Assembly: GCA_013350335.1 (NCBI GenBank)
Contig: CM023536.1
Location: 46,818,314-46,882,313 of the forward strand
DNA length: 64,000 nucleotides
Reading direction: 5' to 3'
DNA from: Chimonanthus salicifolius
Taxonomy: Eukaryota; Streptophyta; Magnoliopsida; Laurales; Calycanthaceae
Shown here: positions 1-10,911 of the stretch, one piece after another
Layout: the number at the start of each line of letters is the position of its first letter
Numbering within the stretch: position 1 is the stretch's first letter
Program-made: the position numbers and the translations under genes
The notes under the pieces: model-generated
Told to the model about the DNA's origin: nothing
Seen by the model: the letters and a program-made list of their open reading frames with translations, nothing else
The model's database searches: none

Positions 1-1183
1 TCCATTTGTCAAGGAGGATGCTCTTGTTAAACAGTTTGTGCCAAGTCTATGCCTTGTTCTCCCTCCCCCTCTCTGTTGTTTGTGTCACTAGAGTGAAGAA
101 CTTAGTCATCGAAGTTGGTTCATATAGAAAACACTGATCTTACATAGGTAAGAAATGAATGACTCACCTGTTGATTGGTCCACACAGGCTTAAAAAGCTT
201 GCTTCTCCTAGTTGGGCTGAGCTGACCACCCTATTTTGCCACAGTTAAATTGTAACTCCTAGTTTAATTCAAAAATTGAGCCCTAGATTGTGTTGAAACA
301 AGTCTTACTTTTTTTGAGTGATTTTTTAGTTATCAAAATTCAAACCCATTAGCATTGGCCTTCAAATCACTGATTCCCATGGTTTAAACATCAGCTGATA
401 CGTAATGGTATTTTAAAAATCAGACATTAAAATCAGACACACCATGTCCTGGTTTATCAGTATTGCAATAGGTCTCCACCAAATCAGTTGCATCGACATA
501 AGGCATTCTGTATTCACCCATATCTCCTAGCAGAGGCTTACAAGGGAATTGGGATCATTAAGAAATTATATCATTGAGTTTCAATTAGAAAGTCAGCCAA
601 CCTCCCTTGTGGGCATGGACTCACATCTCTCTCTCTCTCCAACAATTTTATGATAGTTCTAGTTTTTTAGAAATAGGAATATGAAAATCATATCCTAAAT
701 AGAACTTCTCTCTCTTATTTTCATAAGTCCTATAAATATGAGAGATTGTAGAATTGAAATTTGTGTGAAGAGATTTTAGTTTTGATATGCCCAATTGAGA
801 GAGGGTTTAGGATGCCTCTCTGTGAGTATTGTACTTTGAGAAAAGGGTTGCATCAACCCTGTCCCAATGAGGCCATGAGATTTAGTATTTCCTTATGAGA
901 TTTTATTGAAGGCATATTGTAATTCTTTCATTAGTAGGAACCATCTTCCCTTTCACCCGTGGACACAGGTATCAATGTCAAAGCGTGTTAAATTCTGCCT
1001 CACCTTGTGTGGTATTACTCATTTGATTTTATTTAGTTTTTACTATTGCAACATTTAGATTGCATTTTCTTGACATCACAAGTGATGTTGATTCTAACAA
1101 ATCCAATTTGCCTACATCAGCTTGAAAATGTAAAAATGAAAGTAATTTTCAAATTAAAGATACTGAGAGAAAAAAATGCCTAC
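1..1183. other. Intron/non-coding DNA left of exon 1
   Basis: This stretch should be the first intron of the minus-strand gene whose exon 1 ends at 1184, because the donor GTAGGC reads leftwards from 1183. I found no convincing next exon on the minus strand here, so the gene probably continues beyond the left edge. A short minus-strand stretch ending in a good donor (CAG then GTGAGT, about 168-173) could be an exon, but its translation matches nothing I know. Confidence 0.5.
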
Positions 1184-1680
1184 CTTGCAACCTCATCGTG
1201 ATCATGACCAAATCTCTCTGCCGCAAACTTCAAGTAATCCTGTGAATAGCTGGTGGTGAGACAATTAAGATCCAACTGCCCCTTCTTCAAGAAATTCCCA
1301 TGAACTAGGTATCCTTCCTTGAACAAACAATCCACAAATCTGACCATTTCCTCTGAAAGCTCTACTGAACCTGACTTGCTCCTCCCCATTCGAACTGCTT
1401 CCTCATTGTACTTCTTCTCTGAATCCGAAGGCTTCGCAAACAGAGAAAACAGCCTGCTGCTAGCTTCCCCTATTCCAGCTTCTTGTTTCCTCTGAATTTT
1501 CTCTACATTCTCTTTCTCTATCCGAATTTTCAAGTTCCTCTCCAAATGCATCAGTTTCTCCTTCATATCTCCAACGCCCTTTGACCTCAAATCCTGGTCG
1601 GGTGGAAGATCAATTTCTTCTGTCTTTTCGATCAATCCGACCGCTTCTTTGAAGAAGAGATCAAGCGGTTTCTTCTTCAT
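1184..1680 (-). CDS. Exon 1 of an unrecognised plant protein (partial)
   Basis: Reading leftwards from the ATG at 1680, this exon encodes about 165 residues plus two bases of the next codon. It ends at a consensus donor (TTGCAAG then GTAGGC at 1184/1183). The continuous frame meets a TAG only inside the presumed intron, which supports the splice site. The N-terminal half is charged and coiled-coil-like, rich in Lys/Glu (residues about 35-70). The C-terminal part (KEGYLVHGNFL to EVAR, about residues 120-165) looks like a compact conserved domain in which a poorly conserved tail meets an ordered fold. I do not recognise the family with confidence and give no function. The remaining exons are probably outside the window. 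The segment just right of 1680 should hold its promoter and leader. Confidence 0.75.
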
Positions 1681-2290
1681 GTTGATGCTGTCATTGGAAT
1701 TCGAAGTAGTTTGGGACTCATTGGTGGATTCGATTCCTTCGCCGGGATCACATGCGGGAATTGGAGACGGAAATCTGTCGAGAAGAAAGAAAATAGGAGT
1801 AAAAGTGCAATTTTGGTGTGGATCGAAGGGTTTTGAAGAAGACGGCCATTTTCAATTTGGGATGTCAGGGGTTTTGGGTTTAAGAACCTGAGTCGTAGTA
1901 CACGTGCGAACTGTTAGAACGCGTTGGGCCTGTCTGGCTTGATGAGTACTAGAGAATGGACCCAAGTCGGGTCGGATCGGGTTTCCATTTGGTCTGTTTT
2001 GAGTTTGGTCTTGTTAAACAGGCTTAACTCAATTTGAGATTCGAGTCACTCACTTATCTGACTACGAAGACTTTTCTAATGAAATTCATAGAAAGACGAT
2101 TTTTTAAATTGGTGTACATCTCATATTTTTAAGTCTGATGCATATAAACGTGATATTTGCCAATTAGATATACTCAATCATAAATGAATTTGAATAGAGT
2201 CTATCCATTTATTAAATAGCTCGAGTTAAGTAATCAAGTTAGGCTAAATTTTATTATGTCTATTTGAGCCTTCTATTTTGACAGATATAT
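1681..2290. other. Upstream region of the minus-strand gene; degenerate GGGTCGG repeat
   Basis: About 1681-1900 is presumably the leader and promoter of the minus-strand gene. From about 1955 the DNA turns into a decayed member of the GGGTCGGGTT-type repeat seen elsewhere (for example 16923-17280). No coding sequence is supported; the plus-strand frame at 1649-1891 overlaps exon 1 antisense. Confidence 0.4.
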
Positions 2291-4134
2291 GATTTCTACT
2301 AAATATTTCTTTTTCTAATGAAGGACTAGAACTCATTCAAAAGGAAAACACCCATAGGAAAGGAGAGCTCACAACCCAAGCCCAAGGCAGAAGCAAAGGA
2401 CCCAAATTGAGCCCAAAAAACTATAGAAAATCACTCACAAAAAATTCCTTCTTTGGCAGTGTAATAGGTATTATTTACAGAAGTATGTGTGAGCCACCCC
2501 GTAAGATCAGTGAGAAAGGAAGAGCTTAACTCATCAGAAAGAGAGAAGGCCAACAATTTGAAATGGATGTTGCTCTTACATGATGCAAGAAGAAGGAGAT
2601 GCTCCCATTTGGCATGACGATTAATTAAAGGATTGCATACAGTGATACAGAGGAGGCTTACAACATAGCTTGCTAGGCCCCTAAGGCAAGGAGGACAAAG
2701 TTGTTCGGAGAAATTAAACCAACCCACACCAACATTAAATCACAGATCATACAAGCACACATCAAGGAACACACGATATACGTGGTTTGGCCCAACCTTA
2801 GCCTACGTCCACGGGATAGTGTAGATTTTATTCATATAGAAAGAAGAATACAACATACAAGATGAGCATAATCTGCTCAACTCAGGAATCCCTGACCCAT
2901 GATATGTTTTCCCTATTCTTCTATATCCCTCTCTATCTTCCTCACTACACCTTCTCTCCTCTCAACTCTCACCATTAGTAGCTACCTCTTTTGGGATCTC
3001 CAATGGGGATGGCCTCCTCAGGCTCAGCTCAAAGAAACCCTAAGACAAAGAGAACTTATATAGTGTAGCTTACAACAGATTGGGCCTATTGGGCCTAGGC
3101 CCATCAGACAACTCAGGCCCAAGAAGCTTTGAGCCATAAATCCAACAAAAGTGAGAGATGCTTACAATTTCATTGGGAACTTACTGCTTACACCTCAATT
3201 TTCTTTTAATAATATAGGTATTTTCACCTAACATTGGAAGTGAAATTAATCCAACACATACACAAAACCACCTGCAAACCTCATGTATCATAAATGGCAC
3301 CAAAGATACTCCTCACAATAGAGTCTCAGGGATGCTTAGAGGAAAAAAATTCTGGGTCCAAATGAACCAACCAAGTGCAGGGAAGAATAGATAGATTTAT
3401 AGACCATTAAGAGAGATTTTGTCATTACATCGGTGTTTGACATGATCAATACCCTTGTAGACATGATTTTAAGAGCCCTTGGGTATGTTCATCTTGCTTC
3501 CCATAACATGCCATGCAGAGGCAATGTAATTGCCAAAAAGGAAAAGGTGATTGCCATCCTCAAATGCACAACCACAAAGCACACAAAATGGGTCTGTAGG
3601 AATACCAAAGGATCTCAACTTATCTTTAGAATTTGAGACCACCATCAAAGAGAGCCAAGCCAAGGAGGAATGCAATGGAATATGCCCGACAAATCATATG
3701 AGGTTCAATTTGTTAAGCTCTATAGATCATCAGAGATATACTATCGATCCTATCGCGGATCAAGCATATTAAGCGTAAAGAGCAGAACAATAGAGATCTT
3801 GGACAAAAAACCAACAATATGATTCGAAATATGATGAGCCAACCTCCAGTTGCCATTAACAATTCACTCATTAACTTTAGCATTAAGATCCATGCCCAGA
3901 TCATTAATGATGCCTGGTATGAGTCTAGGGGTCATAAGATAGGATTGTAGAAAGACCGTTGCCAGCTTCAACTTTTGTTTTCTTGAAGGATAGCCCTCCA
4001 AGTCAACTAGAATTGTGAGCTAGTCGAACAAACCAGAATATATTTCATAGGGAGCAAAAAGCAATTGGATCATAATAAATATAGAGAATGAATGGAGGAG
4101 CTCAATTTCACCAACAAAAGGTAGATATTTAGAA
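2291..4134 (-). mobile_element. Decayed LINE remnant, split by a solo LTR
   Basis: On the minus strand, 3469-3675 encodes a fragment typical of the zinc-binding region that follows the reverse transcriptase of plant LINEs (GIPTDPFCVLCG, then DGNHLF and an Ala-Trp-His). Sequence to its right (about 3713-4134, broken by stops) looks like the linker before that domain. At the left end (about 2300-2390) the minus strand reads like a plant LINE 3' tail, a G/T-rich run followed by CATTAGAAAAAG. A solo LTR at 2702-3147 interrupts it. Frames are broken throughout, so it is dead. The outer limits are estimates. Confidence 0.6.
2702..3147 (-). mobile_element. Solo LTR, family A, copy 1
   Basis: This 446-bp segment starts TGTTCGG and ends CCAACA, and is flanked on both sides by the 5-bp duplication AAAGT (2697-2701 and 3148-3152). 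On the minus strand it matches the solo LTR at 26353-26714: both begin TGTTGG, then TTTATGGCTCAAAGC and GGGCCTGAGTTGTCTGATG. The strand is set by that match and by the motif CGTGGACGTAGGC. No internal retrotransposon region remains, so this is the product of LTR-LTR recombination. Confidence 0.88.
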
Positions 4135-4145
4135 TAAAATTTTAG

Positions 4146-4299
4146 ATCCACTCCAATTTACGCCTTGACCATAACCCTCTTAAAACTCTTGGGGGAAGCA
4201 ACATAGACCCCACATTCCCAGGTAAAGATCACTGGGGCTTGAACTCGTGACCTCTCCCTTCCTGAGAGGAGAGGCCACCAGCTGAGCTACCCAATCTAG
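4146..4299 (-). mobile_element. tRNA-derived SINE
   Basis: On the minus strand there is an RNA polymerase III A box (TAGCTCAGCTGG) followed at normal spacing by a B box (GAGTTCAAGCCCC), the head of a tRNA-derived SINE. Imperfect flanking repeats TAAAATTTTAG (4135-4145) and TAAATATTTTAG (4300-4311) may be the target duplication. No poly(A) tail is left. An intact tRNA is excluded because the stems do not close. Confidence 0.65.
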
Positions 4300-4958
4300 T
4301 AAATATTTTAGCAATGGGATCACCTCAATTTTAATGGTAGTATGAATCAATTCCAACAAGAGTGGTTGAATCTCCTAAATTAACATCGTTCATGGACTAG
4401 TTAGTTCATAGATCAAATGAAAGACGTGCGTTTACATAATTATACCAAGTCCATCAAATGAATAAAGATAATGTAAATCTTTTCAACGCCAAAGTTGAAC
4501 TCCATATGAGTTTATGACCAGAAAACCTTGGACTAATCACTTACACAATTATCCTAAACACTACAAAAATAAACGTTTGAAATTAAAAATCCTCCTTTCT
4601 TTCTACCAACCATCTGTTTGAAGACCTTAGATCATAACATAATAAACATCAAAGTGGGCTGCCTTTAGTATTATCCTCTCTAATTAGTTAACAGAGTCCC
4701 TTTTCATAAATTTGGATCACTCAAACAAATTGGATGCAGTGGCACATTCAATTAAATTAAATAGTGCCAATAAGTGATAATCATGTGTTTTAACCTAATT
4801 AATTTGAATACTCTCTCATGTGTAGTTTTGAAAAGACGACTGAGATGACATTTCACCTCAGCTGGTGTATTTGGACCCGGTGAATACCAAAATATGACTT
4901 CTTAGAGCACTCGACTGTCTTCGGGGTGTGTGCAAGCCTCTTACCACACACATAAGGT

Positions 4959-4964
<6 letters not shown>

Positions 4965-4990
<26 letters not shown>
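4965..4990. repeat. (AG)n microsatellite
   Basis: An uninterrupted AG dinucleotide run of 26 bp. Confidence 0.95.
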
Positions 4991-5380
4991 GCTCTATAGG
5001 GTGGGATGGAATTCGTATTTAGGACTTTCGCTTTCTAAGATGAATTCTTTGCCAACGCACCAATCAGAAGATTAGCATGACCCTTGTGCAAAACCTCTTT
5101 TTTGAATTATAATATTTAGAACTCTGAAATTCTTAGCTATGACTCTTAATTTGACTCATTATTATCTACATCTTTCATTTTTTACTTTTTAAAAATCTAT
5201 TGACACCATATTTATTAATATTTTCGACTTTAAACAATATAACTTAATAAATTCAATACAGGTAATTCTCAATAGTCATACATTGAAGAAAAGACTTTTT
5301 AAACATGTCTAAATCTGCAATAATACCCCATAATCTCTCTTCGAATTTTAAGATAAGACCTATCAACTAATGCATTAAAA

Positions 5381-5412
<32 letters not shown>
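5381..5412. repeat. (AAT)n microsatellite
   Basis: A trinucleotide AAT/ATA run of about 32 bp. Confidence 0.95.
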
Positions 5413-5413
<1 letters not shown>

Positions 5414-6060
5414 TCGAGACAGATCAATACACTAAATTTTAAATTCGAGGCAAAAAGGGGCAATGTTGTCAGGCAATTTGGAACTAAAAAAGTGGATCTC
5501 TATCCTCTACCAATGATAATAAATTTTTATTAGGTAAAAACCCCATGACTTGTATTGAAGTGGTGAGTGAAGTGAGGGAATCAACTTTGCATTATGTCAG
5601 TTCATTTTTACCAAAATCTGAACTACTTCCTCATTACAATATTTGTATATATATTATATATAGTACTCACAGTCTATCTGATTTATTACTTCACGTAATC
5701 ATTGTGCTTAACTCTAATAAGATGATTAAAACGATTAAAATAATGTTGTTAGTACATGGTTTTATCATAAAAGATACAACCATTTGATCCATAGTTAGAA
5801 GTTTGAAGAATGATTAGAGGGATTTATAGAGATATAGAGGTCGTGATTATACAATTTGACAATGAAAATTATTTCCATATGACAATCATACGAAAAATAA
5901 ATGAAGAAGCACACATGACTATGTTGATAAAGTTAGGATGAAATAAGACAATTATCATAATCAGGTGACATTGGTATATGTTGTTTGGATAGTTTAAAAA
6001 CTCGAAGAAAATTTCAGGCAAATAAATTCGAATTAACAGAATTCGGTGATATTTTGATCC

Positions 6061-6121
6061 ATGGGATTAGTCTCACCTGTAATATAAAGTGGGAATATCC
6101 ATGTTATAAAAAAAAAAAAAA
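6061..6121 (+). mobile_element. SINE 3' tail (family with GGATTAGTCTCACCT)
   Basis: The block GGATTAGTCTCACCT, then TGGGAATATCCATGTTAT, then poly(A), recurs at 6925-6982 and 50241-50308. This is the shape of a shared SINE 3' end. The head of this copy is not recognisable. Confidence 0.6.
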
Positions 6122-6359
6122 TAGCATATATAACATTAGTAGACATATTGATTAATATGTTGACATTATGTTGTTAAGCAAGTACTTAATGGTTTATTGA
6201 CCATACCGATTAATGACTTTGAATATTTTTCCTATGATTTCATTTAAAAATGATTGGCATATATGCGGACACATAGACAACTCTAAATGAAAATAGATAT
6301 TGTAGAAGCTCCATCCACTAAAACTTAGCTTCATTTGTGGTTTCAAGCTGCCGTTAAAA

Positions 6360-6660
6360 ATTTGTTATGTCGATACGTATCAGCGTTACACCCGTATTAG
6401 TGCAACGCACCATATCGATTGATATAGTTTCTCTCTCCTCCAAATTTATATCGAATAATATTGTAACGATTGAATTTATGTACGACCGCAACACATATAT
6501 ACATTGCGGCCGATACAATTTGGTTCTCAAAATTCCACAACAATTTAACCAATACGCACTATATCGGCCGAATTCATCATCCAAGATTTTAAGTTATCCT
6601 AACAATGTTCGTCCCAAAAAGGCAGATTGTGGAAAAAATATCTTTATATTTCAAACGTTC
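6360..6660. repeat. CGATAT/ATCGGCC-type dispersed repeat
   Basis: This segment carries many copies of TATCG/CGATA and CGGCCGATA. It resembles the segments at 18240-18560, 28010-28780, 59560-59790 and 60290-60675. The small open frames on both strands here are by-products of the palindromic sequence. Confidence 0.45.
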
Positions 6661-6779
6661 ATTTGAAAGCGTTCGATTAAATAGTAAGAGTCTCTAGAAG
6701 ACTAGAACATCTCCTTTCATCATGTGGGCTCGGTGCATTGACCATCTCATAGTTTGTAATCTCCTGGTCTGATCGATTT

Positions 6780-6982
6780 CTAGCTTGTATATGAGTAGTT
6801 TATGAAGGATCATAATTCAACAATTATTTTTAATCTAAAATTAGACTAGATGTCTTGAGTTCGACTCCACCTTAACTTATTTGATACGCGAGGTTTACAG
6901 GTGATTTCGTGTATTCGTAGAATTAATCTCACCTCTAACATAAGATAAGGATACCCATATTATCCAAAAAAAAAAAAAAAAA
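6780..6982 (+). mobile_element. tRNA-derived SINE with poly(A) tail
   Basis: A B-box-like GAGTTCGACTCC lies at 6857-6868. About 60 bp on come GAATTAATCTCACCT, then GATACCCATATTATCC and an 18-A tail (6965-6982). The A box upstream is degenerate. The 3' end is shared with 6061-6121 and 50241-50308. Confidence 0.65.
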
Positions 6983-7801
6983 CTTTGACAATAAAAGATA
7001 CGAAACAAATCAAATTATCAATCTATTGACCGGTATGTACCACTTTTCTTTAAAGCAAATAAATATTTTAACCTTAGGTTCAAACTTGGGAGTGGGTACA
7101 TAGCTCATTGACAAAGGAGAAAATTGGACAGTTGAGGCTTTCCCTTTTAGGATATAACGTAGCATTTGATTTGTCTTCCAAAATCTTGAATGAAATGTTT
7201 CTGTAGTTTGAAATATTTCTGGTGAAAGAAGTCATCTTTACATGTTATGTTCTATGGGAAATTCGTTGCATGCATAATTCATTAATAAGAAATTTTCATT
7301 TTACTCCTATCGATGTACAGTTCATCAAGTATTGATGTACCAATATGCAGAACATATATATGCATAACAGCGTGTTATTGATACACCGGTACTTAATGAG
7401 CGGTACACCCGATAGGGGTAAATTGGAAATTTCATTCTATGCTGTGTCTCCTAGCAGATTTTGTCCGTATTAGAATGCTTAGCTGCCTAAAAATCCATTA
7501 CTATAAAATTTTAAATGACTAGCCCCATTTTCTGTTTCTTATAAGAGTCGCTAAAAATTATTCATATCATAAACTGGAGGAATTGTGTGATAATTATAAG
7601 AAATAAATCTCATGCTGACCTTACATCTTTAATATCATGGTAATTAAGTTTTATAAACCATCATTTAATTTTATTTTTTTAATTCAAAACAGGATTTTAA
7701 TTATGTGAGTCTAAAATTAAGGTGATCCATTGGAGAATAAACATGTTATAAAGAGTTTAGATTAGTCAATGATTATGTTGTTAATTAAAAATTTGACATG
7801 G

Positions 7802-7819
7802 ATATATATATATATATAT
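7802..7819. repeat. (TA)n microsatellite
   Basis: A short run of nine TA units. Confidence 0.9.
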
Positions 7820-8325
7820 TGTGATGGCCTTTATTGTAATTACATTGAAAGACTAAATAAGAGTTTATTTTACATCCAAGGAATGCCCACCTACAACAGT
7901 TTTCTATATGGCACATGGATTAGTTTAAAAGAAAACCCTTCAGTAAAAAAACAATTGTGATCGTTTTAGATGATTAAAATAACTTTATCAAATTATATTT
8001 TTATTTAGATGAATGATCAGATGAAGTTGACCTCATACACACAGGTTTATTTTTCATCAAACAAAATTATAAGGTCTAGTTTTTATTAGATTAAGATATA
8101 CTATGGTGTCTCCTTATCTACCATGTATCATGGTGTATCCAATCCGATCTTGAATAGTTTTTGTAGGTAATTGATATTGAAGTACATCAACAATTATAAG
8201 AAGGTGTCGAGATCAAATGATTTTTATCGATCAAAAGTAAATAGTTCAAGTAAAATTAAATTTAACTCAACTTCACCTTAAATTTATAAAGGTGATCAAC
8301 TTCATTTAATCATTTCTCTTTTACT

Positions 8326-8493
8326 CTTTTTTTTTTTTTTTAATTTACATGTGAAAAATCATGAATATCCTCGTAAAACCCCTACAGTAGAACTCACTGT
8401 CCCTAGGGCACACCAAGGTGGCCATGGGAACTTGAATCCACAACCTCTCACTTCCTTAAGCGAGAGGCAACCAACTGAACTATACCCATATAG
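8326..8493 (-). mobile_element. tRNA-derived SINE with 17-bp target duplication
   Basis: On the minus strand: an A box (TAGTTCAGTTGG), a B box (GGATTCAAGTTCC), and a tail ending in poly(A), visible as poly(T) at 8327-8340 on plus. It is flanked by ATCATTTcTCTTTTACT (8309-8325) and ATCATTTtTCTTTTACT (8494-8510), 16 of 17 identical. The size (168 bp), pol III boxes, poly(A) and duplication together make this a complete SINE that transposed by LINE machinery. Confidence 0.85.
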
Positions 8494-8510
8494 ATCATTT
8501 TTCTTTTACT

Positions 8511-10857
8511 TAATACTCCGTCTTGGTACAAAAGTAGGCACTCTGACCTAGGCATGACACTAGAACGCACTCGGGTTGGATTTAGATTCTACCCAACTTG
8601 AGCCCAAAGCTACTAAAGAGTTCGATGAAGAAAAAAGTTTAAATTAAAATAAATCTGTTTAGTTAGTCATATATTCTAAGATATCTGATCACCTTGATTT
8701 AAAAAAAGAAAAATTCTGTTTAGTATCAATACTATGTACATTATAGTATTTGGTTCATTTCTCATTTTTTTTTTAGTTTTATTGATCTTATAAAGAATTC
8801 AAATTAATAAGTTGAAAATAAATTTAATGAATTAATGATTGGACTTCCTTGAATTCTATTTCTGTCACTGAAAATTTTCTTCCAATCATACTTGGCAATG
8901 ACTAATGTCAACATAATGAGGCGCATACGTGGCTAAAGTTTCAACTCTACGTTGTTGGTGGGGACCCATGTCCTGCCATGCAATAATGTAGTCGCCAGAG
9001 ACATTTTCTGAATGGATTGAGGAAAAATGGGTCACATTGACTTTGTCACCCTATCTATTGGAGAAGATTATTAAAAATTGCAGTAAATTGAGATGGTCCA
9101 CAGTCTCCATGGCTGCGCATGGCTCGTCACCTTTGAAAACTTCTCTGCTGTTTTTATTTTTTTATAAATTAATGCCAAAGATTAGTGCTTTGGTACTTGT
9201 CCATATGCAGAAGAGTTTGCCAAAATTATTATATAAAAATATTAAAATAATAATTAATTACCTCATGCCCTGGTAAAAAACTGAGTTGACGTTTACATTA
9301 GATAAATACGAAATTATTTTCAATATTACACTGCTGAGTTGACAGTTTTGTCATGTCTTTTTCCCCTGAAAGTTACTGTAAGATGAACATTTTTGTTTTT
9401 AGTAGAAAAAATAGATGACAGATATCGGTGTTCTTGAAAAGATACAAGACTTATTAGAATAAGTTTTCTTTAATAGAAATTTATATTGGCTTAAATTTAA
9501 TTTGAGCATGAGGCTTGAGTGATATACTGATGAGGCCATCATAAGCGTCATGGATTCAAAAGAAGATTAATTAATTGAGAATATAGGCCAATTAAATAAA
9601 GGTATAATGAAAATGTCACTTTTAGCCAAATGAGAAATTTCATAGCGCTAAAAAGCCTGCTAAAGACTCATTTCCAGTTCAAAATCTTAAAATAATTGGC
9701 ACATGGATTGGTGTAATGGATCAGACCTTTAATTACACATTTTGGTTTGGTCCATGGAAGAGGCTGAAAATTAAACCATAATGAGTTGTTGAGAGCTATC
9801 TCACAAATATTGACAGTATTTCTAAATTTATCATATTTTTATCAGTAAAATATCGTTATCGTGTTAATAAGTATATTTATGGGTATGACGGTAATTTTTT
9901 AGTAAATTTTCAATAAAATAGTATTAAAAATGCGATAAATAGTAATATTTCAGTAAATTGCTAGTAAATTTCAAGATTTTTATTTTATTAATATTTTCAT
10001 TTATTCTATTTTTATTATTACATTTTCTGTAAGATTTTTCCGTCAATATTCTAGTAAAAACTTGTGAATTTAAAAATATTATAATATTACCATGACTATG
10101 GTTGAGAGATATATTTTCTCGTCACCTAGTTATAACTTCAATCTCCTTTCACATTTGAGAAAGAAACCTTGGATTAACAACCCCCTCTACAAATTCTCTC
10201 TCAATCAAAGCAAGAATTTGGACACCATCTCCTTAGAAAATTTTAACCTTTATTTTTTATTTTATAATGCAATAAATGTCGCATGACGTCTAGTGATTGG
10301 TTGAATTGTAATTAGAAAGTAAGTGGATTAGAAGGCTTGGGCATGTGTTTTCTATGGTATGTGGTCGACCATAGGGCTCTCTTTTGGGTTTCAATTGACA
10401 CGTAAGCTTCATTTCTCTCCAATTGCAGTGATTTTTTTCATGTCAGGATTTTCTTTCAATTTTAAATTTTACATTGAATTAATTTACTAAAATTTTTAAT
10501 TAATTGTTGCATTTAAATTAATTACTGAAATTTTTATTTTAAAAAAATCAAATGTGTGAAGCCTTCATAGAATTTCCTCATAGAGAAATCGATCTTGGTG
10601 AAGTTTGGGCCTTATATTTTCCTTGTAAATGAAGTTTCTTTTGTTCCTTAATCAAATTTGGTTCTCTTACACAATTGGGTTATATTTTGGTTAGTTTTGT
10701 GGGTGATCAATTATTCATTATTTTAGAGAAGAAAAAAATCTTATCTTATTTTTTTTTTTTCCACTTTAGATTTTCTCTTCAAAATTTATCAATTTTGAAT
10801 TCTTTCTCGAAATTTTCCAACCTATACATTGTGGCCACACTTACATTGTCATTTTAT
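8511..10857. other. AT-rich intergenic DNA, no gene seen
   Basis: No coding region is supported. About 9780-10090 is a low-complexity stretch rich in AGTAAAT/AATATT and may be a very old repeat. The short open frames have no recognisable protein signal. Confidence 0.5.
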
Positions 10858-10911
10858 AACCTCCCACTTCTGGAGGCGGGAGACAACCACTTGAGCTACA
10901 CCAACTCTTCA
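10858..10911 (-). mobile_element. SINE 5' fragment
   Basis: The minus strand reads GTTGGTGTAGCTCAAGTGG, a good A box, followed by a T-loop-like CTCCCGCC...GGGAGG hairpin. Sequence is lost before the B box, so only the tRNA-like head survives. Confidence 0.55.

Larger units (their letters stand above)
4312..5990. other. AT-rich intergenic DNA, no gene seen
   Basis: I see no coding sequence. The stretch holds an (AG)13 run at 4965-4990 and an (AAT/ATA) run at 5381-5412; the rest has no structure I can name. Confidence 0.5.

Noticed and set aside
4200..4299. Possible intact tRNA gene (A and B boxes)
   Set aside because: The stems do not pair and the sequence runs on as a SINE body.
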